60,402 nt of DNA from CAZTDU01 sp050248795 (GTDB lineage: Bacteria; Pseudomonadota; Gammaproteobacteria; Burkholderiales; SG8-39): contig JBFWRS010000023.1 in the NCBI GenBank assembly GCA_050248795.1, positions 1-60,402 on the forward strand. Direction: 5' to 3'. Of the stretch, positions 44,958 to 53,286 are shown piece after piece. Below the pieces are notes generated by a model. It searched no databases. It saw only the letters and a list, made by a program, of their open reading frames with translations, and was not told the DNA's origin. A program made the position numbers and the translations under genes. The first letter of the stretch is position 1. Every line of letters starts with the position of its first letter.

Positions 44958-45779
44958 TTACCGACGACCCTTTCTCGCGGCTTCATAGAGCGGCATCACG
45001 CGCGCGGCATACACTTGCAGGTCGGCGATGCGCGTGTCGTGCGACGGGTGCGTGGACAGGAACTCGGGCCCCTTGCCGCCGCCCAGCGCCTGCATCTTCT
45101 GCCACAGGCGGATCGCCGCGCGCGGGTCGTAGCCGCCGCGCGCGGCAAGCTCCACGCCGATGCGGTCGGCCTCGATCTCGTGCGTGCGCGAATTCGGCAG
45201 GTTGAAGGTGTAATCGAGGATCAGCTGCGTGAGATCCGCGGCGCCTGCCGGCGCGCCGGTCACCGCTGCGAGCACGCCCACCGCGATTCCCTGCCCCGCC
45301 GCCTGTGACGCGCGCTCGCGGCCATGCTCGCGCAACGCGTGCGCGATCTCGTGCCCCATCACCGCGGCGATCTCCTCGTCGCTCGCCTGCAGCCGGTCGA
45401 TCAGGCCGGCGTAGACCGCGATCTTGCCGCCCGGCATGCACCACGCGTTCACCTCTTTCGAGCTGATGACGTTCACTTCCCACTGCCAGCCCGGGGCGTC
45501 GGGCCGGAACACGCCGGTCTGCGGGATCAGCCGCCGCGCGATCGCGCGCACGCGCTCTAGCTGCGCGGCATTGTTGTTCAGCAAGCCCTTCTGCGCCGCC
45601 GCGCCGGTGGCCTGCAGGTAGGCCCTGGCGGCGCTCTGGTTCACCGATTCCGCCGACAGCAGCATCGATTGCTGGCGGTCGACGCCGACCGCGCCGGCCT
45701 GCGTGGTCTGCACGGTCTGGCAGCCGGCCGCCAGCGCGGCGAGCACGGCCAGTGCGGCGAGTCTGAAGATTCGATTCAT
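44958..45779 (-). CDS. M48-family zinc metalloprotease lipoprotein
   Basis: A 273-aa predicted lipoprotein with lipobox L-A-A-G-C (Cys20) and a peptidase M48 domain: the zinc motif H-E-I-A-H (143-147) and the third ligand in E-I-E-A-D-R-I-G. Relatives such as LoiP and BepA degrade or assist misfolded outer-membrane proteins. No TPR part is present, so it is closer to LoiP in layout. Its ATG overlaps the MFS stop (ATGA), tying it to lacI-MFS rather than to leuC. Confidence 0.93.
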   Translation of the reverse strand: MNRIFRLAALAVLAALAAGCQTVQTTQAGAVGVDRQQSMLLSAESVNQSAARAYLQATGAAAQKGLLNNNAAQLERVRAIARRLIPQTGVFRPDAPGWQWEVNVISSKEVNAWCMPGGKIAVYAGLIDRLQASDEEIAAVMGHEIAHALREHGRERASQAAGQGIAVGVLAAVTGAPAGAADLTQLILDYTFNLPNSRTHEIEADRIGVELAARGGYDPRAAIRLWQKMQALGGGKGPEFLSTHPSHDTRIADLQVYAARVMPLYEAARKGRR

Positions 45780-46927
45780 GACTTTCTGTCCTCGGGCATG
45801 CAGGCGATCAGGCAGGCTCCGGCAAGGCCGGCGAGGCTGCTCGCCGTGAACGTTACCGCAGGCCCCCAAGTTTGCCAGAGCCAGCCCGCCAGCAGCATGC
45901 CGACCGTTCCGCCCAGCCCGTACGACAGGCTCGCGTACAGCGCCTGCCCGCGCACTTCCAGCCTGCCGGCGAACATCCGGTGCACCATCGCCACCGAAGC
46001 CGCGTGGTAGGTGCCGAAGGTCAGCGCATGCAGCAGTTGCGCCGCCACCAGCACGCCTACCGAGTCGACGCCCCAGCCGATGGCGACGAAGCGCACCGCG
46101 GCGGCGGTGAAGCTCGCCAGCAGCACCGCGCGATACGAAAAGCTGCGAAACAGCCACGGCAGCACCAGGAAGACGACGATCTCGGCGGCGACGCCGATCG
46201 TCCACATCAGGCCGACCAGCGTCTTCGAATAGCCGTGCTGCACCAGGTACAGCGAATAGAACGCATACAGCGCGCCGTGCGCCACGGCCATGAAGAAACA
46301 CGCGGCAAAAAACGCGGGCACGCCCGGCCGCGTCAGCAGCGGCCACAGGCGCTCGCCTGCCGCCGCCGCGGACTTCGCCGCCGGCGCCACCGCCGGCATG
46401 TACAGCGCGGCGACGAAGGTGGCCGCCATCAGCAGCGCGAACAGCGGCACCAGCAGCGCGACCGGCGAGGCATCCAGCATCGCGCCTACCGCGAATACGC
46501 TTGCCATGAAACCGATCGAGCCCCACAGCCGCACCGGGCCGTAGCCGCGGGGCCTGCCGGTCAGCACCGCCAGCGCGGTCGCCTCCACCAGCGGCAGGAT
46601 GCCCGAGGAGAACACGCCGACCAGGCCGACGACGAGCAGCATGCCGGCGAGGCTGTGCACGTGCTGGAGCAGCGCGATCCCGGCGGTGCACAGCGCCGCC
46701 GAGCCGATGATGATGCCGCGGCGCGCGCCGCTGGCGTCGGCCAGCCAGCCCCACAGCGCCGGCGCGAAGATGCGCAGGAACTGCGGCAGCGCCAGCACCA
46801 TGGAAATCTCCGCCGCGGTATGGCCGCGGTCCGCGAGCCACAGCGAGAAGTAGGCGCCGAAGGCGCCGATGTAGCAGAAATAGGCGAAGTAGAACCCGCC
46901 CAGCCGCGTCGCGCTGCCCACCGCCAC
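45776..46927 (-). CDS. MFS transporter, 3-phenylpropionate permease-like (HcaT/PPP family)
   Basis: A 383-aa permease with 12 predicted helices. The N-terminus F-Y-F-A-Y-F-C-Y-I-G-A-F-G-A-Y-F and the R-L-W-G-S-I-G-F segment resemble the PPP/HcaT group of the major facilitator superfamily, whose substrates are mostly unknown. The start is GTG at 46927, 3 bp after the LacI-family gene. Co-expression with that regulator is likely. Confidence 0.85.
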   Translation of the reverse strand: MAVGSATRLGGFYFAYFCYIGAFGAYFSLWLADRGHTAAEISMVLALPQFLRIFAPALWGWLADASGARRGIIIGSAALCTAGIALLQHVHSLAGMLLVVGLVGVFSSGILPLVEATALAVLTGRPRGYGPVRLWGSIGFMASVFAVGAMLDASPVALLVPLFALLMAATFVAALYMPAVAPAAKSAAAAGERLWPLLTRPGVPAFFAACFFMAVAHGALYAFYSLYLVQHGYSKTLVGLMWTIGVAAEIVVFLVLPWLFRSFSYRAVLLASFTAAAVRFVAIGWGVDSVGVLVAAQLLHALTFGTYHAASVAMVHRMFAGRLEVRGQALYASLSYGLGGTVGMLLAGWLWQTWGPAVTFTASSLAGLAGACLIACMPEDRKS

Positions 46928-46930
46928 GGC

Positions 46931-47950
46931 TCAGGCGGGCGCCGGGCCGGTCGTGCCGCGCACCACCAGCGGCGCGGGCAGTTCCTCGACGCGCCGCACG
47001 CGTTTGCCGGCGAGCCGCGCCAGCAGGCGCTGGCCGGCGAGCCGGCCGATCTCCGCGGAAGGCACGCGCACCGTGGTCAGGCCGGGGGCAATCTCGGCGG
47101 CAAGTTCGACGTCGTCGAAGCCGGCAATGGAAATGCGGCCCGGCACGTCGATGCCGCGCGCCTTGCATTCGAGCAGCGCGCCTATCGCCAGCGGATCGTT
47201 GCCGCCGACCAGCGCGGTGAAGCCCGGCGCATCGCTCAGCAGCCGCGCCATCGCGGCGCGGCCGGCAGCAACCGCGAACGGCGCCTCGACGATGCGCGCC
47301 GGTGCGAGTTCGATGCCGCGCGAAGCGAGCGCCTCGCACACGCCGGCAAGCCGGTCGCGCGCGCGGTCATTGCGCGCGGTCTCGCCTGCGATCACCGCAA
47401 ACTCGCGGTGGCCGAGGTCAAGCAGGTGCTGCGTGACGCGTATCGACGCCAGACGGTGCGACAGCCCGATGCAATGCTGCTGGCCGCCCGGATCCAGCGA
47501 CCAGGTGATCTCGAACGGCATGCCCGAGCGCGACAGGAGGGGCAGCAGCGCCTCGTCGTGGTCCATGCCGACCAGCACCAGGCCATCCACGCCGCGCTCG
47601 ATCAGCGCGCGCGTTGCGGCAAGCTCGGCCCCCGGGTCGTAGTCGTGGCTTGCCAGCAGCAGCGTATAGCCGGCCTGCGACAGTTCGCGCGCCAGCGCGT
47701 GCGTGGCGCCGGCGAAGATCGGGTTGTCCACCGGCGGGAACACCGCGCCTATGGTGCGCGAGCGCCGCGTCGCCAGCGCCCTCGCCGCGCCGTGCGGCAC
47801 GTAGCCGAGCATGCTCGCCGCTTCCTGCACGCGCGCGCGGGTTTCCTCGCGCACCAGCGCCGGTTCGGCCAGCGCCCGGCTGGCGGTGGCGAGCGACACG
47901 CCGGCGGCGCGCGCCACCTCCGCGAGACGGGGACTGCGGCTGCGTTCCAT
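46931..47950 (-). CDS. LacI-family transcriptional regulator
   Basis: A 339-aa LacI/GalR protein: the N-terminal helix-turn-helix (residues 8-27, A-E-V-A-R-A-A-G-V-S-L-A-T-A-S-R-A-L), a hinge helix and a periplasmic-binding-like effector domain. It is divergent from the TRAP-dehydrogenase operon, and two LacI-type operators lie between them, so it probably controls that operon and itself. The effector is probably the imported substrate or its oxidation product. The first Met at 47950 fits the family. Confidence 0.95.
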   Translation of the reverse strand: MERSRSPRLAEVARAAGVSLATASRALAEPALVREETRARVQEAASMLGYVPHGAARALATRRSRTIGAVFPPVDNPIFAGATHALARELSQAGYTLLLASHDYDPGAELAATRALIERGVDGLVLVGMDHDEALLPLLSRSGMPFEITWSLDPGGQQHCIGLSHRLASIRVTQHLLDLGHREFAVIAGETARNDRARDRLAGVCEALASRGIELAPARIVEAPFAVAAGRAAMARLLSDAPGFTALVGGNDPLAIGALLECKARGIDVPGRISIAGFDDVELAAEIAPGLTTVRVPSAEIGRLAGQRLLARLAGKRVRRVEELPAPLVVRGTTGPAPA

Positions 47951-47979
47951 GGCACCGACTTTACACCGGGTTCGCATGG

Positions 47980-47993
47980 TGAAAGCGGTTGTA
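47980..47993. promoter_or_regulatory. LacI-type operator O2 near lacI start
   Basis: TGAAAGCGGTTGTA matches the LacI/GalR palindrome TGNAANCGNTTNCA except for T in place of C near the end. It lies 30 bp upstream of the regulator ATG and 71 bp (centre to centre) from the better site O1, a spacing that would permit looping and autoregulation. Confidence 0.6.
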
Positions 47994-48018
47994 GCGCGGC
48001 GCCATGCTGCACCGCGTC

Positions 48019-48047
48019 TTGACTACGGGATTTGCAGGCCCTAGCCT
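48019..48047 (+). promoter_or_regulatory. Promoter of the TRAP/dehydrogenase operon
   Basis: TTGACT (48019-48024), 17 bp, then TAGCCT (48042-48047). The -35 is strong and the -10 weak. The predicted start, near 48054, falls inside operator O1, so bound repressor would block initiation. Confidence 0.55.
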
Positions 48048-48050
48048 GTC

Positions 48051-48064
48051 TGCAAGCGCTTTCA
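48051..48064. promoter_or_regulatory. LacI-type operator O1 at the dctP transcription start
   Basis: TGCAAGCGCTTTCA matches the consensus TGNAANCGNTTNCA at every fixed position. It covers the predicted start site of the operon, 29 bp before the dctP ATG. Confidence 0.75.
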
Positions 48065-48092
48065 TGTTTACCCGTTAGAGGAGGAAGTCCCG

Positions 48093-49223
48093 ATGATCCA
48101 TGCACGCCCGACATTTGCCCGTCTCGCCACGCTCGCCGTGGCGCTTGCGGTCGCCCCCTCGCTTGCGCTCGCGCAGGCCAAGGCCACCAAGATCCGCATC
48201 CAGTCGGTGATTCCGACCTCGGCGGACGAGGTGACGATGCTTAAAGAGTTCGCCAAGGACGTTGCCGACCTCACCAACAACACGGTGACGATGGAGGTAC
48301 TGCCCGCCGGCGCGATCGTGGGTGTCAATGAAACCCTGGACGCGGTCGACAAGGGCCTGATCGAGGGCGGCTTCGCGTGGACGCACTACTGGTCCGGCAA
48401 GCACCCGGCGGCGACGCTGTTCGGCTCGCCCGCGGCGGGTTCCGGCGTCGGCCTGGACAATACCGCGTGGCTGTCGTGGTTCCTCTACGGCGGCGGCAAG
48501 GCGTTGTACGACGATCTGTGGAAAGAGATGAAGGTAAACGTCAAGGGCTTCATCCTGCAGCCGGTGGGTCCCGAGGCGCTCGGCTGGTTCAAGACGCCGA
48601 TCAACTCGATGGCCGATTTCCGCAAGCTGCGCTTCCGTACTCCGCCGGGAATCCCGGGCCAGATCTACAAGGACATCGGCGTGGCATCGGTAGCGATGGG
48701 CGGTGGCGACATCCTGCCCGCGCTCGAAAAAGGCACCATCGACGCGGCCGAGTGGTGCTGCCCGAAGCCTGACATGACCTTCGGTTTCCACAAGGTGCTG
48801 AAGCACTACTACCAGCAGGGCCTGCACCAGGTGGTCGTGAACGCCGACGTTTACATCAACGGCGACGTCTTCAGGAAACTCACGCCGCACCAGCAGAAGG
48901 CGATCGAGGTCGCCGCCAACGCCTCGCTGACCAAGACCGTCGCCTATCGCATCCTCGAGAACGGCAAGGCGCTGAAGGAGCTCACCGATAAGCACGGCGT
49001 GATCCTGCATGACACGCCCGCCGAGTACTTCAAGGAGTACTCTGCCGCGGCGATGAAGAACTTCGAGGCGAACGCCAAGCAGAACGCGTTCTTCAAGAAG
49101 GTGTGGGACAGCCAGAAGGCCTTCGCCGACGTGGCGATCCCGTTCTGGGCCGACGCGCAGAAGTCCAACGCCGGCCTTACGGGCGCGTACGCCGAAGAAA
49201 TCAAGAGGCGCAAGAAGAAGTAG
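48093..49223 (+). CDS. dctP: TRAP transporter substrate-binding protein (DctP family)
   Basis: A 376-aa periplasmic binding protein with signal peptide cleaved after L-A-L-A-Q (about 27). The TRAP fold shows the conserved Arg in F-R-T-P-P-G-I-P-G-Q and the dimer/ligand segment I-D-A-A-E-W-C-C-P-K-P-D, placing it near the organic-acid (TakP-like) branch. The Arg normally binds a carboxylate or similar anion, which fits an acidic substrate. The ribosome site GAGGAGGAA is strong. A terminator follows the gene. Confidence 0.95.
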   Translation: MIHARPTFARLATLAVALAVAPSLALAQAKATKIRIQSVIPTSADEVTMLKEFAKDVADLTNNTVTMEVLPAGAIVGVNETLDAVDKGLIEGGFAWTHYWSGKHPAATLFGSPAAGSGVGLDNTAWLSWFLYGGGKALYDDLWKEMKVNVKGFILQPVGPEALGWFKTPINSMADFRKLRFRTPPGIPGQIYKDIGVASVAMGGGDILPALEKGTIDAAEWCCPKPDMTFGFHKVLKHYYQQGLHQVVVNADVYINGDVFRKLTPHQQKAIEVAANASLTKTVAYRILENGKALKELTDKHGVILHDTPAEYFKEYSAAAMKNFEANAKQNAFFKKVWDSQKAFADVAIPFWADAQKSNAGLTGAYAEEIKRRKKK

Positions 49224-49242
49224 CCCGCGGCAGGGCTCACGC

Positions 49243-49272
49243 GAAGCGGGCCCCGTGCCCGCTTCTTTTTTT
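49243..49272 (+). terminator. Intrinsic terminator between dctP and dctQ
   Basis: GAAGCGGGC (49243-49251) and GCCCGCTTC (49257-49265) form a perfect 9-bp stem with loop CCCGT, followed by seven Ts (49266-49272). This is a textbook intrinsic terminator inside an operon. It should give excess binding protein over the permease and enzymes, with read-through supplying the rest. Confidence 0.88.
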
Positions 49273-49295
49273 GACATCGCCAGGGAGCCCCGGGA

Positions 49296-49892
49296 ATGGC
49301 TGACACCAACCCCGTCGCCGACGAACTGATCGCCGGACGGCGCGACGACATCCGTCGCATGCCGGAGGACATGCCGCGCTGGATGGCGCGCATCATCCTC
49401 GGCATCGACGTCTTCAACAGCTGGATCGGCCGCCTGGCGGCCTGGCTGACGTTGCCGCTGATGTTCGCCATGGTCTACGAGGTGTTCGTGCGCTATGCAT
49501 TCACCGCGCCGACCAGCTGGGCCTACGACATCAGCCGCATGATCTACGGCGCCATGTTCGTCATCGGCGCCGGTTACGCCCTGTCCAAGGGCGTGCACAT
49601 CCGGTCCGACTTTCTCTACCGCAACTGGTCGGTGCGCACGCAGGGCCGCGTCGACACCGCGCTGTACGTGCTGTGCTACTTCCCGGCGATGCTGATATTC
49701 CTCTGGGTCGCCACGCAGTGGGCATGGACCGCAGTTGACCGCGGCGAGCGCGGCATGGACACCGCGTGGATGCCGCTGCTCGGGCCGATCAAGAGCTGCC
49801 TGCCGTTCGGCATCCTGTTCCTCGTCATCCAGGGCGTGTCGGAACTCCTGAAGAGCATCTACGCCGCGACCCGCGGGCGGTGGCCGGAATGA
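49296..49892 (+). CDS. dctQ: TRAP transporter small permease (DctQ family)
   Basis: A 198-aa protein with a 35-residue charged N-terminus, then four hydrophobic helices. The conserved V-F-V-R-Y and W-A-Y-D-I-S-R-M segments and G-A-G-Y-A-L-S-K-G-V-H-I-R-S-D are typical of DctQ. It pairs with DctM in the inner membrane; its stop overlaps the dctM start (ATGA). Confidence 0.94.
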   Translation: MADTNPVADELIAGRRDDIRRMPEDMPRWMARIILGIDVFNSWIGRLAAWLTLPLMFAMVYEVFVRYAFTAPTSWAYDISRMIYGAMFVIGAGYALSKGVHIRSDFLYRNWSVRTQGRVDTALYVLCYFPAMLIFLWVATQWAWTAVDRGERGMDTAWMPLLGPIKSCLPFGILFLVIQGVSELLKSIYAATRGRWPE

Positions 49893-51208
49893 GCCCGGAA
49901 ATCCTCGGCCTGGTGATGGTCGTCGCGATGCTGTTCGGCATCTTCGTCGGCTTTCCGATCTCGTTCACGCTGATCTTCCTCGGCCTGGTGTTCGGCTACT
50001 TCGGCTTCGGCCAGCTCGTGTTCTACCTGATGACGCTGCAGTTCTACTCCTCGATGATGGAGCAGACGCTGGCCGCGGTGCCCCTGTTCGTCTTCATGGG
50101 CATCATGATGGAACAGGCGAACCTGATGGAGCGATTGTTCGACGCGGTGCAGAAGATGCTCGCGCGCGTGCGCGGCTCGCTGTACCTGGCGGTGATGTTC
50201 GTCGCCACCATCTTCGCCGCCGCCACCGGCATCGTCGGCGCCTCGGTGACCATCCTCGGCATCATGGCCGGCAAGTCGATGATCCGCTCCGGCTACGACG
50301 TCAGGCTCTCCTCGGGGCTGATCTCCGCCGGCGGCACCCTCGGCATCCTCATCCCGCCCTCGATCATGCTGGTGGTGATGGGCCCGGTGCTCGAAGTGCC
50401 GGTGACGACGCTGTTCGCCGCGGCGATCATCCCCGGCATCATGCTGGCGCTGCTCTTCACCGGCTACGCCATGCTGCGCTGCCTGATCAATCCCGCGCTC
50501 GGGCCGGCGCTGCCGCTGGACCAGCATCCGAAGGACATGGCGGAAGTCTGGGGGCAGTTCTTCAAGGGCCTGGTGCCGCCCGCCGCGCTGGTGCTGTCGG
50601 CGCTGGGCAGCATCGTGTTCGGCTTCGCCACGCCCACCGAAGGCGCCGCCTGCGGTGCCTTCGGCGCCCTCGCGCTGACCATCGCCTACCGCCGGCTCAC
50701 CTGGGAGAACCTCAAGGGCTCGCTGGTGAAGACGCTCGAGATCTCGGTGCTGATCCTGTTCCTGGTCGCCGCGTCGAACTTCTTCGGCGCGGTGTTCGCG
50801 CGGCTGGGCACGCCCACCATGCTCACCGAGGCGCTGCTGTCGCTGGACCTGAACCGCTACGTCATCCTCGCCATCATCATGGGCGTGATCTTCCTGCTCG
50901 GCTGGCCGCTGGAGTGGGTGCCGATCGTGCTGATCGTGGTGCCGTTCCTGCTGCCGCTGGTGCACAAGCTCGGCTTCGACCTCGCTTGGTTCGGCATCCT
51001 GGTCGCGGTCAACCTGCAGACCGCGTGGCTGTCGCCGCCAGTGGCGATGTCGGCCTACTTCCTCAAAGGCGTCGTACCCGAATGGCAGCTCGGCGACATC
51101 TACAAGGGCATGCTGCAGTTCATGGGCCTGCAGTTGCTGGGCCTGGTGCTGATCATCGCGTTCCCGCAGATCGTGCTGTGGCTGCCCGAACTCATCTACG
51201 GCAAGTGA
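49889..51208 (+). CDS. dctM: TRAP transporter large permease (DctM family)
   Basis: A 439-aa membrane protein with about 12-13 helices that carries substrate coupled to sodium. Landmarks are G-F-P-I-S-F-T, G-V-S-A-like G-I-V-G-A-S-V-T and G-G-T-L-G-I-L-I-P-P-S-I, plus T-P-T-E-G-A-A. ATG 49889 overlaps the dctQ stop. Confidence 0.97.
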   Translation: MSPEILGLVMVVAMLFGIFVGFPISFTLIFLGLVFGYFGFGQLVFYLMTLQFYSSMMEQTLAAVPLFVFMGIMMEQANLMERLFDAVQKMLARVRGSLYLAVMFVATIFAAATGIVGASVTILGIMAGKSMIRSGYDVRLSSGLISAGGTLGILIPPSIMLVVMGPVLEVPVTTLFAAAIIPGIMLALLFTGYAMLRCLINPALGPALPLDQHPKDMAEVWGQFFKGLVPPAALVLSALGSIVFGFATPTEGAACGAFGALALTIAYRRLTWENLKGSLVKTLEISVLILFLVAASNFFGAVFARLGTPTMLTEALLSLDLNRYVILAIIMGVIFLLGWPLEWVPIVLIVVPFLLPLVHKLGFDLAWFGILVAVNLQTAWLSPPVAMSAYFLKGVVPEWQLGDIYKGMLQFMGLQLLGLVLIIAFPQIVLWLPELIYGK

Positions 51209-51217
51209 GAGGCCGAC

Positions 51218-52531
51218 ATGGCGACTAGTCACCTGAAGCGAGCTGGCAAGACCCCCGAAACCGAGACCGGCAACGCGCGCAAGGTCGTCGAGGAGATGCT
51301 GGACGAGATCGGGCGCCGCGGCGAGGCCGCGGTGCGCGACTACGCGGCGAAGCTCGACAAGTGGACCGGCGACATCATCGTCACGCCGGATGAAATGGCA
51401 CGGCGCACGCGCGACATTCCCGACGGCGTCAAGCGCGACATCGAGTTCGCCGCCGACCAGGTGCGCCGCTTCGCGCTGGCGCAGCGCGAATCGATGCGCG
51501 AGTTCCAGGTCGAACTGCGCCCGGGGCTCATCGCCGGGCAGCGCCTGGTGCCGGTGAACGTCGCCGGCTGCTACGTGCCCACCGGGCGCTACGCGCACAT
51601 CGCCTCGGCCTACATGGGCATCGCCACCGCCAAGGCCGCCGGCGTGCCCATGGTGATCGCCTGCTCGACCCCGTTCCGCGGCGAAGGCGTGCATCCGGAC
51701 GTGCTGTACGCGATGAAGGTGGCGGGCGCCGACGTGGTGATGACGCTGGGCGGCGTGCAGGCCATCGCGACGCTTGCCTACGGCCTGTTCACCGGCAAGC
51801 CCGCTGACATCATCGTCGGCCCGGGCAACAAGTTCGTCGCCGAAGCCAAGCGCATGCTGTTCGGCAAGGTCGGCATCGACGTCTTCGCCGGCCCTTCCGA
51901 AGTGGCGATCATCGCCGACGACTCGGCCGATGCGGCAATCGTCGCCTCCGACCTGGTGGGCCAGGCCGAGCACGGCCACGAATCCCCCGCCTGGCTGATG
52001 ACCAGCTCGCGCAAGCTCGCCGACGAGGTGATGCGCCTGGTGCCGCAACTGATCGAGCGCCTGCCGCCGACCGCGCGCGACGCCGCCGGCGCCGCGTGGC
52101 GCGACTATGGCGAGGTCGTGCTGTGCGACACGCGCGAGGAACTGGTTGCCGCATCGGACGCCTACGCGCCCGAGCACCTCGAAGTGCATTGCAAGGACCT
52201 CGACTGGTGGCTCGCCAACCTGACCTGCTACGGGTCCCTGTTCCTCGGCGAGGAAACCACCGTGGCCTTCGGCGACAAGACCTCGGGGCCGAACCACATC
52301 CTGCCGACCAAGGGCGCGGCGCGTTATTCGGGCGGGCTGTCGGTGCACAAGTTCATCAAGACGGTGACCTGGCAGCGCATGACGCGCGAAGCGAACCGAG
52401 AGATCGCGCAGGTCACCGCGCGCATCTCCCGGCTCGAAGGCATGGAGGCGCACGCGCGCACCGCCGACGACCGCCTCGCCAAGTACTTCCCCGCCGACCG
52501 CTTCGACAAGGGCGCGCCGGTCGAGGCATGA
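51218..52531 (+). CDS. hpsN: HisD-family dehydrogenase of the HpsN type (candidate sulfopropanediol 3-dehydrogenase)
   Basis: A 437-aa relative of histidinol dehydrogenase. The zinc ligands Gln249, His252, Asp353 and His412 and the catalytic Glu319-His320 align with E. coli HisD Q259, H262, D360, H419 and E326-H327. The segment V-N-V-A-G-C-Y-V-P-T-G-R-Y-A-H-I-A-S differs from true HisD (V-G-L-Y-V-P-G-G) and is like HpsN, which oxidises (R)-DHPS to sulfolactate with two NAD. No his genes are near; TRAP, SDR and ADH genes are. The family call is certain; the substrate is inferred. Confidence 0.65.
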   Translation: MATSHLKRAGKTPETETGNARKVVEEMLDEIGRRGEAAVRDYAAKLDKWTGDIIVTPDEMARRTRDIPDGVKRDIEFAADQVRRFALAQRESMREFQVELRPGLIAGQRLVPVNVAGCYVPTGRYAHIASAYMGIATAKAAGVPMVIACSTPFRGEGVHPDVLYAMKVAGADVVMTLGGVQAIATLAYGLFTGKPADIIVGPGNKFVAEAKRMLFGKVGIDVFAGPSEVAIIADDSADAAIVASDLVGQAEHGHESPAWLMTSSRKLADEVMRLVPQLIERLPPTARDAAGAAWRDYGEVVLCDTREELVAASDAYAPEHLEVHCKDLDWWLANLTCYGSLFLGEETTVAFGDKTSGPNHILPTKGAARYSGGLSVHKFIKTVTWQRMTREANREIAQVTARISRLEGMEAHARTADDRLAKYFPADRFDKGAPVEA

Positions 52532-53286
52532 GCCCGCAGGCGCTTTTCGACCTCACCGGCCGCGTGGCGCTGGTCACCGGCGGCAACTCCGGCATCGGCA
52601 ACGCCATCGCCACCGCGCTCGCGGATGCAGGCGCCAACGTCGTTCTCGTCGCGCGCCGCGCGCAGGAGCTCACCGCCGCGCGCGACGCCATCGGCGCGCG
52701 CGCCGCCGCGATCACCTGCGACCTCGCCGACCGCAAGGCGCTCGCCGCCTGCGCCGCAGAAGCGCCCCACTTCTTCGGCGCGCCGGACATCCTGGTTTCC
52801 GCCGCCGGCGTGAACATCAGGAAGCCGATGCTCGAGATCACCGAGGCCGACTGGGACGCGAGCCTGCGCCTGAACCTCGATGCGCCCTTCTTCCTCGCAC
52901 AGAAGCTCGTGCCGGCGATGATCGCCAAGGGCTGGGGCCGCATCATCAACATCGCGTCGCTGCAGTCGGTGCGCGCCTTCGGCAACAGCGGCCCCTATGG
53001 CGCCTCCAAGGGCGGCGTCATGCAACTGACGCGCGCGCAGGCCGAAGCCTGGTCGCGCCACGGCATCACCGCCAACGCCATCGGCCCGGGCTTCTTCGCC
53101 ACGCCGCTCACCGCGCCGGTGGTGAAAGATGCGGCGCGCTGGCAGGCGATGGCAGACAAGACATTCATCGGCAGGAACGGCGAACTCGACGACCTGCGCG
53201 GCACGGCGATCTTCCTCGCCAGCCGCGCGTCCGACTACGTCACCGGCCAGACGCTGTTTGTTGACGGGGGGTTCTCGGCAGGATGA
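52528..53286 (+). CDS. Short-chain dehydrogenase/reductase (HpsO-like candidate)
   Basis: A 252-aa classical SDR: NAD(P) motif T-G-G-N-S-G-I-G at 17-24, S-A-A-G at 91-94, catalytic Ser144, Tyr157 and Lys161, and the C-terminal V-D-G-G-F-S-A. ATG 52528 overlaps the hpsN stop (ATGA). In the known DHPS cluster an SDR (HpsO) and a zinc ADH (HpsP) interconvert the DHPS enantiomers through the ketone; this gene may do the same job. Confidence 0.9.
   Translation: MSPQALFDLTGRVALVTGGNSGIGNAIATALADAGANVVLVARRAQELTAARDAIGARAAAITCDLADRKALAACAAEAPHFFGAPDILVSAAGVNIRKPMLEITEADWDASLRLNLDAPFFLAQKLVPAMIAKGWGRIINIASLQSVRAFGNSGPYGASKGGVMQLTRAQAEAWSRHGITANAIGPGFFATPLTAPVVKDAARWQAMADKTFIGRNGELDDLRGTAIFLASRASDYVTGQTLFVDGGFSAG

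Noticed and set aside
49859..52453. Open frame of about 860 codons antisense to dctM and the HisD-like gene
   Set aside because: Composition is His/Asp/Arg-rich as expected from the complement of GC-ending codons; the plus-strand genes are well supported.
51218..52531. Histidinol dehydrogenase of histidine biosynthesis
   Set aside because: The family is right, but the N-terminal substrate region differs from true HisD and no his genes are nearby; the transporter and dehydrogenase context points to a catabolic HpsN-type enzyme.
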